Made by a program: the position numbers and the translations under genes. Shown piece after piece: positions 30,466 through 41,834 of a DNA stretch of 64,000 nucleotides (position 1 is the first letter of the stretch; each line of letters begins with the position of its first letter). A model generated the notes under the pieces. It saw nothing but the letters and a program-made list of their open reading frames with translations, searched no databases and had not been told where the DNA came from. Source of the stretch: Hygrophila difformis (lineage: Eukaryota > Streptophyta > Magnoliopsida > Lamiales > Acanthaceae); the NCBI GenBank assembly GCA_030278955.1, contig JAOANR010000002.1:6003982-6067981 (forward strand), read 5' to 3'.

Positions 30466-33217
30466 TGTAACACCCCGGATTTGATAACACATGCCGGGAT
30501 GTCACCGCCACATCTCCTTAGCAAGACACGGCTCCCCGAGCTCACTAAGGAAATGCAGGGCTTATGGGTACGTAAAAGATTTAAAAAAAAACATTTCAAT
30601 ATTGAGTCCGGAAATTAATAATACTTAATTCAAAATACGGAAGTAATAATCATCCATGCATGTCAAAGAGTAAATAATGCAGCGGAAAGTAATCACGGCC
30701 AACATGGCCAAACCTCGGGTTCAACAGGCCCGGCAAAACAGTAGTAAAATGCAGTAAATAAAAATGTTCATAAAAATTTTCCCCCAAGTGCATGTGCATG
30801 CGTAACTCGACATACTCTGTAAAAGGAAAATGACAACGGGTTTATCAGTATAAAGATATACCGAGTAAGTTAATCCCTAACTAAACAATTTAAGGGGTTA
30901 CATGTGTTTAATAAAAATTACACTTTTCATGCATTAATTTAAAATTCATAGTTTACTCGCGGCGGAAGAACACGATTATTTTATGCAAGATGAGAATACA
31001 TAATTTAAGGACTTAATTTAAAAGCGTAATTTAAAAGCGTAATTTAGAAGCATAATTTAAAACATGATAAATAAATTCAAGCATAATTAAACATGCACAC
31101 AAGTCTTTTATATTTTATCCCGCAAACTAAGAAGAGGACATTATACCGGGGAGATCACTAACGAGGCAATCTCAAATCGTAGGACCACTAATGAGGCAGT
31201 CCAAATAAATGGGAGACCACTAACGAGGCAGTCTCAAAGATAGTAGGACCACTAACGAGGCAATCCAAATAACACAGCGCGCGAGATCACTAACGAGGCA
31301 ATCTCAGATAGTAGGGAGACCACTAACGAGGCAGTCTCAAAAATAAAGATAGCATGAGGATCGGCTCAGCCTAGTGAATGGGATTTTTCGAAAGTTCATA
31401 TTTCAATATTTACAAAATATTCGATATCGCATTTCGTAGTTCGAGTTTTCTCAAGTTCGAAAAATCCGATTCGTCACAGCTTACGCCTTTCTTAATTAAA
31501 AATTCGTCTTTTAACCAAAAATTCTGAAATTTACATAGTAGCTCAAGAACCACACACGAACAACTTTCATGTTTTAAGTTTTTGGAAATAAGGTTTCGAA
31601 GGGAGTCAAATTCCGAGATCTTTACAAAAGAAGATTTCTGCCCAAAGGACTGATTCCGACACAGTTTCGTGCAACGATGATTAAAAATTCATTTTAAAAC
31701 CAATTGGTCCGAAATGTTTACAGGATGTACATAACACCTTAATGAACAACTTTTATGTTTTAAGATTTTGGAAATAATGAGTTTTAGATGCTCAAAAATC
31801 GACACCAACACGCTGCTTACACGCGGACTCAAAAATCGGTTTAGAACAGGTTCTGAAATCGTCCGTTTTGACATAACAAATGAACTCCAAAATTCATGAA
31901 ATTTTATATGCATAATCTAGACACAATTATCTACAACCTTGTTTAGAAATGCAAAGTTGAATCGATCTAGAAATGGGTGAAAAACATGCATCAAGTCGAG
32001 TCAATGAATCTATCCAGATTTCAAACGTTCGGTTTTATTACAGAAACTTTACGGTAGATTAGTGTCTTATGAACAAGGTAGATTAGTGTCTTATGGCTGA
32101 AATTTGGAGACAAGGTAGATTAGTGTCCTATGAACAAAATCTATGTTGAAAAGTTTTTGGTTTGAATTCCCGAAGGTCGGGTTTTAGGCGAGTTTCTAAA
32201 ATTGGTCGAAAATAGGGTTTTTGAAAACCGATTTTAGTTACGAGTCTAGATCTTAAGTTTTAAACGACAATAAACCACAAAAATCGAAGAGTAAGGTCTT
32301 AACTTGTATAGTTAGAGAATAGGGTCGCTGTAAGGGATTTTCGGACATCCTAAGGTCGCGACGAACGACCAACTTCTCCGATCGCTTTTTGTTCGTCCCC
32401 CGACGTGAAATCGTAGCAAGGAAAAGATGTTAGATTTCGAGTTTTTAAGGTTTTTGGACGAACTAAACACTATACCATAACTCACCAAGGGTCTAGAAGG
32501 CAGAGGCTTCGTCTCGGTCATCCCGTCGTCGCCGGAATACTCGCCGGAAAGTGGACTCGAAAGGGTTTCGGCTTGGAGAGGAAGATTGAAGGGGAATGAC
32601 TTATGTTTTCTGTGAAAATGGGGATGAGGACGCCCCAACACCCCCCTTTAGCCTTTCCTAAGGCTGTGATCTGGTTGCCATTGATAGGGATCGGATTTTT
32701 GGCAAGAAAATCACCATGGAAGGAAAGTTTTACAACTCCTGCACCTCTGGCGCGGTGGTGACGCGCACTTATAGGGATGTCCGCGTGGAGCACGCGCGAC
32801 CAGTCCTGGGACACGTCTCCTCCTGTCGCGCGGTGGCCGCGCGGCGGCGCGCGGAGGCCGCGTGACGGCCGGACAGGCCGGTTTGGCGGTTCGTGTGGTC
32901 TGTCGGGTCTTTTCTTCTTTTCTCTATCGGTTTTCTATCCTCTACGTGTTTGGCTCGACTCCTTGGGTCGTTTCCGGTTCGAAATCTTTGTCTTAAATTC
33001 GTTATGAGCTCGGGTTTAACGCTCGTAACATTTCCGTGCCATAATTAATCTAGTTAAATTAGTTCCAATTCCTCTTAACGTTTTTGTGATTTATCTTGTG
33101 ATTTATTTTGTGACCGAACTTAGAATTTAGATTTCCAAGCTGCCTACGTATCCTGTGAAGGGACCAAGTCATGACGTAGTTCCAAACAATTTGAATTTGT
33201 TTTTCTCGGGTGTTACA
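30466..33217 (-). repeat. 5' LTR of Tekay-1
   Basis: Partner of 21678-24412, with the same ends. It has a better TATA box (minus TATAAGTG, 32766-32773) and a copy of the hairpin array (31151-31338). A patch at 32053-32138 holds three copies of GGTAGATTAGTGTCYTATG where the other LTR has one and different sequence. Confidence 0.9.
31151..31338. repeat. Array of six hairpins (Tekay-1 5' LTR copy)
   Basis: Same six units and order as 22364-22551; no change was seen in arms or loops although the LTRs differ elsewhere. Confidence 0.7.
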
Positions 33218-33222
33218 AAAAA

Positions 33223-33592
33223 CGAAAAACTCCGAATTGAAGATTTGTTCCTAACATCTTAATCTAGCTTGTGTTATAATTTCATGCATTTTCATTAAGA
33301 TGTGGTATTCCAAATCTCGCCCAACAGTTTCTGTAATAAAAAAACTTTTCGAAAATCTGGACAGATTATGTAGTCGAACTTGTTGTGCGTTTTTCTATCA
33401 CTTGTGGTCAAAAATAATCTTTGGTGAAAAAATAAAGGTTGTAGATAAATATCTTAAGAATATGCCTGTAAAATTAGCATAATTTACCTTTAATAAAACT
33501 TGTTTATTTTGGTGTCTTTTAAGTGCCTGTAAAATTTCATAAATTTTGAAGTTCATTTGCTAGGTCGAAAATGAGATTTAAAAATAGTGCGC
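33223..33592 (+). repeat. 3' LTR of TRG-2, second segment
   Basis: It continues the TRG-2 LTR from AACGAAAAACTC (compare 11143) to AGTGCGC (compare 11635). Relative to the 5' LTR it lacks about 126 bp around 33470. Its last five bases TGCGC (33588-33592) are the duplication made by Athila-1. Confidence 0.85.
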
Positions 33593-35589
33593 TGATGAGT
33601 GATTTTCACTACTCATATTTTACCACAAGCGGATGGTTGTCATCAAGTAATAAAAAACCGGTGAATACCGGGTCGAACCACAGGGAATTTCAGAATATTA
33701 TTTCATTCCGGAGAAAATTTTAATTGTTCTTAAGTTCATTAATTATATTTTATATATTTAAAAAGAGTTTGATTAATTCTAATGATGATTAAATTAAAAG
33801 CAGTGACATTAAAGTTAAAATAAAGCAAGTTAAAATTATAATTAATAAAGATATAAATGGGAGATGCTTGTAATATTTTAAATATTGCCATCTTTATATA
33901 AAATAGAAATTGCATATTGATTTAGCATTTTCCAATGTCTAAAAAGATCAATTTCTTAAAATTAATTATTTTATAAAGATTAAAAGTATTGTAATCTACC
34001 AATAATCAAACTAAGCTTAAACGGATTTTATGGATGCTGATTAAATTATCTAACATTCTGCAATCATTATTCTAGGCCTAAATTCGAGTCTTTCCCAAGC
34101 ATACAAATTTTCCTATAGCAATTAAAAGGCACTTTTCATTTCCCAAATCATTGTGCACATGCCAAAATCCATTTATAATACAATTTATTCCCAATTCCGG
34201 TACTAAAATATTAATTCTACTTTTTATCTCCCGATTTAGCAAAGTAGAAATCACAGAATTTGGATTCTTACATTTAATTCTGCGGAACAGTGTAAATAAT
34301 TTAACAATTATGGTAAAATAATAATAAAACATGGTAAATTGGATTAAATTACTAATATTGGAATGCAGATAGATTAGAATTAATGCCAGATTGCTAAAAA
34401 TGGATAATGCGGATTGATCGATTAATTCAGGTCTTTAGCAGATTAATAATTTAAAGAGCAGATTTGGTAAAACACAGAATGTCGATCATTTCAACAACAT
34501 CTAACATATAATTCTAAAACAGATTCTAACAATTTTTTGCAGATTAACCCAGAATACATAAGAAAACATCGAAAAATTATATTGCTTCCATAAAACAGAT
34601 AAATTCATACTTCAAAGTGATTCTGAACTCCCGTTCTAGAACACTTCTAACACGAACAACACAGAAATCCGTCTACAAATTAAAAACATGATAGCAGATT
34701 ACATTTAGAGGCAATTTCAATTCATTACAAAGCAAGAAAAAGAAAGGCAACACCTAGAATAGGAAGAACACGCCCAGAAAATCGTTCTTGATGCATTCCT
34801 CCGGCATGATTATGTGTTTCTGGCCTTCTTCTCCCATTGGAATGTGTTTACAGAGAGTTTTTGTCGAAGTTTGTGAGTCTGTCTGATGAAGAATGAAGAG
34901 AAACGGCATTTAAAACCGAGTTCGGGAGGTTAGAAAACTGCCCAACTGCGACGGTGGCGCATAAAGTGGCGCTCGGAAGAGAGTTTAGGCGCCACCAAGG
35001 AGAGCTGGCGCATGCGATGATTTTCCGAATTTTCCTCTGCGGCGCAAAAAGTGGCGCTCCAGGGTGGTTTTAGGCGCCACCAAGGAGGTGCAGCACATTC
35101 TGAAAATTTCCCAATTTTTAATTTAACAGCGGCGCATTTTGTGGCGCTCCGGAGTAGATTTCGGCGCCACCAAGCTTATGCGGCGCATCCTGAAGATTTT
35201 TCCATCCGAAATTTTCCTAAGTGTCGATGTGGCGCATAATGTGGCGCTCGAGCATGATTTTATGCGCCGTCATGCCTATGTGGCGCATTCTGGAGCTTTT
35301 ACAGTGTTGAAAATTCCGAATTTTACATCCTTTGACCTCCGAACATCTTCTTTCTTCATTTTAATGCCTGAACATCATTGTAATGCATTAGAATTGCCAA
35401 AGTCTTATTAAAAAGCATAAAACAAGGTAAATCGGGCTCGGATAAGCTCAATTTAACCGGTCTTATTAATATTTACACATCACATGAAATATACACTAAA
35501 AAGCAGTAAAATAGAGTCTCGTGCATGCAATTTAGGTTCGTTTTAACACAATTTAAGCTTATTTAAATGTGGTTTCACAGGGTGCATCA
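33593..35589 (-). repeat. 3' LTR of Athila-1
   Basis: It starts TGATGAGTG and ends GTGCATCA on plus, and contains one GGCGCC hairpin array (34955-35290). A TTTTAAAT word on minus near 34910 might serve as TATA box. Its outer end holds an imperfect inverted repeat, ATGAGT...ACTCAT. Confidence 0.9.
34955..35290. repeat. GGCGCC hairpin array, four units (Athila-1 3' LTR)
   Basis: Each unit of roughly 90 bp has a stem GTGGCGC...GCGCCAC (last unit TGCGCC) around a 15-18 nt variable loop, with further GGCGCA words on both sides. Stems are constant and loops vary, the reverse of the Tekay arrays. Frames read through on plus give RRHQAYAAHPE-like peptides; these look accidental. Confidence 0.7.
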
Positions 35590-35628
35590 ACATCCTCACA
35601 CTTAAATATTGCTCGTCCCTTGAGCAAT
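35590..35628 (-). promoter_or_regulatory. Polypurine tract and hairpin of Athila-1
   Basis: In sense TTTAAGTGTGAGGATGT abuts the 3' LTR. Directly upstream is ATTGCTC, loop AAGGGAC, GAGCAAT (35608-35628, 7-bp perfect stem). Same layout as at the Tekay tracts. Confidence 0.65.
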
Positions 35629-35971
35629 GAGATCAATTAACACATCAATTTGCCAATCAAGATAATAAAGATAAAGTCTCTATAGTTCTGCCAAATCATA
35701 GATTTCAACAACAAAATGAGATAAGAGGGTTCAAAGTTTAATGTACTAGAACTAGGCAAATTGATATGCATCAGCTATCAGAACCAGATACCCAATACAC
35801 TTACAATACAGAAAACAGATTAATTATACATAGCACTTAATATGGGAAAGTGAGTAATGTAAATATGCTTTTCTATTCCAATCTTTAAATATGCCCAATC
35901 TATGGCTAGGTTTCACTATATTCTAGACACTTTGGCTAAGTTGTAGACGGTTGAATTCCAAAAGCTACTCG
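35629..35971 (-). other. Athila-1 3' untranslated region, left of Tekay-2
   Basis: AT-rich, no ORF. It is interrupted at 35972 by Tekay-2; ACTCG at 35967-35971 is the target duplication. Confidence 0.5.
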
Positions 35972-38559
35972 TGTAACACCCCGGTTTTTGGTCACCCAGG
36001 TCGGGATGTCACGCCACATCTCCCTAGTAAGACACGGTTTCTCCGAGCTTACTAAAGAGATGCAAGGCTAGGTATTGCAGTATTTAAAACATTTAAAGCA
36101 TTCAAAATAGCCCATACAATATAATTCGAAAATAATAATAGCATAGCGCAGCGGAAATATTTAGTTTAGTACAATATCGCAGCGGAAAATATAAAAGGGG
36201 CCGACATGGCCAAAACACGGGTTAAACAGGCCCGTTCATAAAATAGTCTAAGTACGAAATTTAAAAGCAAAATAACAATCCCCAAAAATCCCATGCATGA
36301 TTCGTGCTCACACATGCTCATTCCACATATTCTGTAAGAAAAGGAATAAAAACGGTTTTGGTCAGCAAAATTGCTGAGTAAGTTAACACATGCATGATCG
36401 TAGGGTTTAAAAGCCATTAATTTAATAATTTAACAAAAGCATGATAATAACATAATATATAATTTAATCTAATCAAGTACCCAATAGCCTAAATTATCTC
36501 AGGGCTCTATTTAATAACACATATCACATGGTTTAATCACAAAAGCCATAATTTAAATAAAGCATTTAAATAATTTAATTGGACAACAACATAATTTAAT
36601 CTAATTTAATTTAATTTAGAATCCCCATTACATTCCCGATTTTGTATTTCAAGGTTTCACGATAAAATCGCGATGTCAACAAGTTTAGCCGGTAGCCCGG
36701 CGGCCGCAACCGTATCAGCCATACCCAGTACCACTCCGGAGCCTCGGGAAACCCATACGGATATTCACGAGAGTGTAGGCTCTATATTTCGCCGTTTAGG
36801 CAATCCATATCTCAAGTTTAGCGCGCGGGGTCACCATCGTCCATTAAGGCACGAAGTGAATCGTTAGGGGGCACCCTGCAGAGCACTCACCCCTAATTTT
36901 AATTTATCAAGTTTGTAAGGGGATTTAGTTTTTTAAAATCTGCCTTCCATTGTATTTATTTAGAAATAATATCTCAACTCGTTTCAACCCTAAAGGTTAA
37001 TCCCATGTTTCAACAAGATTTCAAGATTTCGTTTCGGTAAATCACAGTTTACTCCAAAATTCGTCTAAAATCAGATTTAATTCCAAAAATTCCAAAGTAG
37101 GTCAACGTTCGTGTTTTAACTTTTTCAATCCGAGATACCTAAGTAGGTCAAAATCGCCAATTTTCGCATAAGAACAAATCTGTCCGAGTTTAATGCACCA
37201 CAGTTTAAAGATTTCGAATTCTACCATAGCAATTCAACTCCAAATTTAATGAAATTTGACAGAGATCATCTTAAGACATTTATCTACAACTTTCATGTTT
37301 GGCCAAAGATCTAAAACAGCCTACATCCTATGTCAAAAACGTGATCAAGATCATTCCTAAGTTCTGTCCAAGATTTCAAGATCTAGATTTAAACAGCTCG
37401 GTTTCAACAGGTTTTCACATATCAAATCAACTCCAAAAATTCTCAAAATTTTACAGTAGCTAGGTCTAAGTCTTAGGAACGTTTTTTGTGTTTTAAGTTT
37501 TTCCGTTTGAGTTCGTTTTAAGGTTCGGAAAAATTCAACAAATCTGTTGCGCCGGTAGAAAGTTTAGATTGGCAGATTTACGGTTCCTTGATAATCTTTT
37601 AGTTTTGAATGTTTTAATTCATCCCAAAACCATGTAAGAGTTAACTTACAGTGTCTATGAACGTCGGGGATGTCTAATTCGGAGGCGTGGCTTCCAGATC
37701 ACCGTTCCTCCTCTCCGTTCGTCGGGTTCTACGATCTAGGTTCAATACGGGGTGTAGAAAGAAAAGAATTGAAGTTAGAATCCGTTTTCGGATTGAAACG
37801 TGAGAAGATTTGTCGGACTAGAGCTTACCACAACGTTTGGAGATCCTTGGATTTTCGTCCAAAGCTGCTGCCTCCGTTTGGTGCTTTCCGTCGACTCCGA
37901 ATTTAGGGTTTCGAACGTATAGAAGGATGTAGGGTTTTGTAAACTTGTTTGGGGCTCCCAAGGGGCTTATTTATAGAATTCTCAATCCCTAGGGCGTCCA
38001 ACATCTGACCTAAAGGTCTTGGGTCGAGAGATGTTCAACCGAAAGTCGAAAAATCCGCGTTCGGGCGAGAGATTCACGCAACAAACGAATCTGTGAAGTG
38101 GCACGGTCGTGGCGCGCTAATCACCCTCCACCGCACGGCCACCGCGCCGACTTCGCCTGGACTTCGGTCCGGGCGGGTCGTGCGATCCGTCGTGCTTTTC
38201 CGCCTCTCTTTCGGGTTTCTATCCCTCTATGCTCCCGAATTCCGATTCCCGGGGTATCTTCGGGTTTCTACTTTCTCTTTAAATTTTCGCTCGGGTCTAA
38301 TTGGATGTTTTGGACTCGAATCCTCGAGTTCATTAGTGTCGGGTTTTGGTGTACCATTTATTTACCTTTAATCCGTCCTTTTATTTAATTAAATTCCTTT
38401 AATTCCTTTTTAAGTAAAAATCTCATTTCTCATTTCCTTATCTTTATTTACTTCTTTTATTTGCTGGATTTATTTATTTATTTATGATATTTATTTTATC
38501 TATTATTTATTTATTTAACTATTGTTTTATTTTATGATGGAAAATTCTCGGGTATTACA
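35972..38559 (-). repeat. 3' LTR of Tekay-2
   Basis: Plus start TGTAACACCCCGG, end GGGTATTACA. TATA box TATAAATA on minus at 37968-37975. It lacks 27 bp present in the partner (near 37096) and one C near 36012. The 64-residue plus-strand ORF at 36673-36867 is repeated in the other LTR and has no recognisable product. Confidence 0.9.
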
Positions 38560-38598
38560 GTCTACCCTCCTTAAGAATCAACTTCGTCCTCGAAGTTG
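38560..38598 (-). promoter_or_regulatory. Polypurine tract and hairpin at Tekay-2 3' LTR
   Basis: Sense CTTAAGGAGGGTAGAC abuts TGTAATACCCG. Upstream, CAACTTCG, loop AGGA, CGAAGTTG (38579-38598) is a perfect 8-bp stem, identical to that of TRG-2. Confidence 0.75.
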
Positions 38599-38758
38599 TG
38601 TTTCGGCTTTCCTCGTGCTAAGGTCTTGTGTTTGTTTTATTGTTTTGTGACTGAACTTAGAATTAAAACTTCTAAGCTGCCTACGTACCCGGTAAAGGGA
38701 TCAAGTCATAACGTAGTTCAAAAGTTTAAAAAAATGCACGAAAAATTAGGGGGTATGA

Positions 38759-38800
38759 CATCCTCTCCCCCTTAAGATTGCAGTTATGTCCCCATAACTG
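38759..38800 (-). promoter_or_regulatory. Inner polypurine tract and hairpin, Tekay-2
   Basis: Sense CAGTTATG, loop GGGA, CATAACTG (38781-38800) holds the pol stop, and is followed by CAATCTTAAGGGGGAGAGGATG. This tract matches the LTR-proximal tract of Tekay-1 but here lies about 200 bp inside. Confidence 0.65.
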
Positions 38801-39488
38801 TGTCGGTATCGGTTTGGAACAATGTCGGGTATCGTTCTCTCATGTCGGATTCTACTTCCCAAGTTGCCGTCTCACTTTCGTGGTTTGACCAAAGAACCTT
38901 GATCATTTTGACGGTTTTGTTCCTCGTTACTCGTTCCTTAGTATCGAGAATACGCACTGGGACTTCCTCGTAAGTCAAATCCTCATCGAGCTCAATTATC
39001 TCCGGTTGAAGTACATGTGTCGGGTCCGGCACATACTTCTTTAGTTGCGAGACATGGAAGATGTTATGAACTCTATCTAAGTGTGGCGGTAAAGCCAATC
39101 GGTAGGCTAGAGTTCCGACTCGTTCTAGGATTTCGTAAGGTCCTATGTATCGAGGACTTAACTTCCCTCGTTTGCCAAAGCGCATCACCCCCTTCATGGG
39201 TGATATCTTTAGCATGACCCTATCTCCCACTTGAAATTCTAGGTCTCGTCGTCTCACGTCGGCATAACTCTTTTGACGGCCTTGTGCGGCTTTCATCTTC
39301 CCTTGAATCACTTTGATTTGTTGAGCCATGTCTTCGATAAGTTGTGGTCCCACTACCACGGACTTATCGTTTTCTTCCCAGCTCAAAGGGCTTCGGCACT
39401 TTCGTCCATACAACGCCTCGAAAGGTGCCATGCCGATGCTAGCATGGTAGCTATTATTATAGGAAAACTCAATCAAGGGTAAATGAGA
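38784..39488 (-). pseudogene. pol: Integrase C-terminus and chromodomain of Tekay-2
   Basis: Frame after a TAG (39489-39491) that replaces a Trp codon. It starts in the integrase core end ([20 protein letters not shown]), then a GPY/F-like module (about 80-148: FQVGDRVMLKISP, IGPYEILERV, FHVSQLKKYV) and a chromodomain-like end at about 172-222 (VPVRILDTKERV, KVLWSNHESETATWEVES). It ends in the hairpin at 38800. No lesion inside. Confidence 0.85.
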
Positions 39489-39491
39489 TTC

Positions 39492-40760
39492 CTAATTTCC
39501 TTTGAATTCCAACACGCATGCTCTCAGCATGTCTTCTAGTGTTTGGATTGTCCTTTCGGTTTGTCCATCCGTCATCGGGTGGAATGCGGTGCTCATTTTG
39601 ATTTGAGTACCGAGAGCTTTTTGTAACTCCGTCCAGAAATGAGAGACAAATCTACTGTCTCTATCGGAAATGATATCATGTGGTACTCCGTGTCGTCGTA
39701 CCACATTATCAATGTAGGCTCGGGCCAATTGGTCCATAGTCCACGTGTCTTTCATTGGGATGAATATGGCTGTCTTCGTTAGCCTATCCACAATCACCCA
39801 AATCTTATTCATGCCTTTAGGTGATCGGGGTAATCCCGAGACAAAGTCCATTGAGATGCTATCCCACTTCCAACTTGGAATCTCTAGTGGTTGCATCAAT
39901 CCTAAGGGTTTATGTCGCACTGCCTTAACCTTTTGGCAGGTGAGACATCTCGCCACGAAGTTCGCCACTTCCTTCTTCATTCCCGGCCACCAATAGATCT
40001 TCTTCAGATCTTTGTATAGCTTGTCACCTCCGGGATGTACGGAATATGGCGTGTTGTGCCCTTCCTCCATCAACCTTTGCTTCAATTCGGCACATTTAAG
40101 AGGCACACACCATCTACCTTTAAAACGGATGCTTCCATCCTCGTGGACAGCAAATCCTATTGCCTTTCCTTCGGCAATATACCCTTTTATCTTTTCGAGT
40201 TTCGGGTCGCCCGGTTGAGCGAGTCGAATCTCGTCCAATATGGGAGTTTCTACGACCATGGCATTGACTGTTTCTCTCACTGTGCCAGGATGCACAAGTT
40301 CTAACTCCAATCTTGCCAATTCCATGTACAATGCCGGCGGAATTACCAACGAGTTTGTCACATGTTGGGTTTTCCGACTTAGGGCATCGGCTACCACATT
40401 CGCCTTCCCCTCGTGGTATGCTATCTCTAAATCGTAATCTTTAATAAGTTCCAACCACCTTCGCTGTCTCAAATTCAACTCCTTCTGAGTGAATATATAT
40501 TTCAAGCTCTTGTGGTCGGTGAACATTCGACACTTCCGCCCATAAAGATAATGTCTCCATATCTTTAGAGCGAATACGACCGCTGCCAACTCCAGGTCAT
40601 GGGTCGGATAATTCTCCTCGTGAGGTTTTAGTTGGCGTGATGCATAGGCTACGACTCTCGAGTCTTGCATCAAAACACAACCTAAACCTTCCTTCGAAGC
40701 ATCGCTATATACTTCGAAGTCACCATGCTCTGATGGTAGTGTTAATACGGGCGTGGTTGT
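39492..40760 (-). pseudogene. pol: RNase H and integrase core of Tekay-2
   Basis: An open frame between two stops. RNase H motifs [33 protein letters not shown] and ADALSRK are all present. Then come an H2C2 site ([11 protein letters not shown]...CLTCQK) and the integrase core with [17 protein letters not shown] and DGQTER (catalytic D, D, E). Function: degradation of the RNA template and insertion of the cDNA. Enzymatic residues look intact; the stops at both ends prevent a joined product. Confidence 0.85.
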
Positions 40761-40763
40761 GAG

Positions 40764-41426
40764 TCATTTCTTCAGCTCTTGAAACGCAATCCCACACGCT
40801 TCGGTCCACTCGTATTTTGCTCCTTTCTTTAGTAGCTGGGTCAAAGGACGTGCAATCCTTGAAAAGTCCTTCACAAATCGTCTATAATATCCGGCTAATC
40901 CAAGGAAACTCCTTATTTCCGTTGGACTTTTCGGAGTTGCCCATTCAGTTACGGCAGAGACTTTTGCCGGATCCACTGATACTCCATCAGCGGATACTAT
41001 GTGTCCGAGAAATGCCACTTCTTTCAGCCAGAAGTCACATTTGGACAATTTGCCGTATAGCTGATTTCTAAGCAAGATTTCTAACACTTGATGTAAGTGT
41101 TTTGCATGCTCTTCCTCGCTCTTCGAGTAGATCAGGATGTCGTCGATGAACACTACGACGCACTGATCTAACAATTCTCGGAACACGTTGTTCATGAGAT
41201 TCATGAACATGGCCGGAGCGTTTGTTAACCCGAAGGATAACACTGTGAACTCGTAATGGCCGTATCGTGTTCGAAACGCCGTTTTTGGAATGTCCTTCTC
41301 GGCGATCCTCAATTGATGATACCTAGATCGCAAATCGATCTTCGAGAATACTGAAGCTCCCTTCAGTTGATCAAACAGATCCTCTATTCTCGGTAGGGGG
41401 TATTTATTCTTAATGGTCACTTGGTT
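40764..41426 (-). pseudogene. pol: Reverse transcriptase core of Tekay-2
   Basis: The frame has [33 protein letters not shown] (the family has RSGYHQ; Gly is Arg here), [15 protein letters not shown] and catalytic [10 protein letters not shown], then the RT connection [20 protein letters not shown]. It ends at TGA (40761-40763) where Tekay-1 has Arg, a C-to-T change in a CG. Confidence 0.85.
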
Positions 41427-41429
41427 TAG

Positions 41430-41831
41430 TCATCGGTAATCTATGCAAAGACGTAGTCCTCCGTCTTTCTTCTTGACAAATAAAACCGATGCTCCCCAAG
41501 GGGATGTACTCGGTCTTATGTAACCTTTTCCCAATAGTTCCTCGAGTTGTTCCTTTAACTCCTTCATTTCTAGTGGTGCCATCCGGTACGGAGCTTTCGA
41601 AACAGGCTCTGTCCTTGGAATGAGATCTATAGTGAATTCAAGATCTCTCTCAGGTGGCATGCCCGGAACGTCCTCGGGGAATACGTCCAGGTATTCTCTT
41701 ACCACTGGTATGCTATCAACCTTGTTTTCTTCCGCCTCAAGGTTGTGCACATAGCACGCATATAGTTCATACCCCTTACGCATCAAGTTACTTAGTTTAA
41801 GTGCACTAACGATTTTGTTACTTTTCTTAGG
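41430..41831 (-). pseudogene. pol: Protease-RT linker and RT N-terminus of Tekay-2
   Basis: The frame contains [39 protein letters not shown] and [16 protein letters not shown]. It is bounded by TAG (41832-41834, Gln in Tekay-1) and TGA (41427-41429, Gly in Tekay-1, probably from a CGA). The first ATG in it is at 41786, but in a polyprotein it would be read through from gag. Confidence 0.8.
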
Positions 41832-41834
41832 GGG

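Larger units (their letters stand above)
21678..33217 (-). mobile_element. Tekay-1: complete but decayed Tekay-type chromovirus
   Basis: The LTRs are 21678-24412 and 30466-33217 (about 2.74 kb each), with TG...CA ends. Target duplication AAAAA (21673-21677 and 33218-33222) lies in an A run, so it is weak, but TRG-2 LTR sequence continues on both sides. Sense order is 5' LTR, initiator-Met primer site, coiled-coil ORF, gag, protease, RT, RNase H, integrase, chromodomain, hairpin plus polypurine tract, 3' LTR. Lesions: two stops and a 4-bp frameshift in gag, a 23-bp duplication between protease halves, and one stop in the integrase C-terminal part. By eye the LTRs differ at a few percent at most. 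Confidence 0.9.

Noticed and set aside
33591..33625. CTGATGAG next to a short hairpin at the Athila-1 LTR start, reminiscent of a hammerhead ribozyme core.
   Set aside because: The required GAAA and third-stem elements are not in place, and the first C belongs to the flanking TRG-2 LTR, not to the element.
35051..35411. Plus-strand ORFs with RRHQAYAAHPE-like repeats over the GGCGCC arrays.
   Set aside because: They arise from reading the hairpin array; arrays elsewhere read in other frames and strands, with stops.
36673..36867. 64-residue ORF with ATG, repeated at 45226-45420.
   Set aside because: It is repeated only because it lies in both LTRs of Tekay-2, on the strand opposite to the element, with no recognisable domain.
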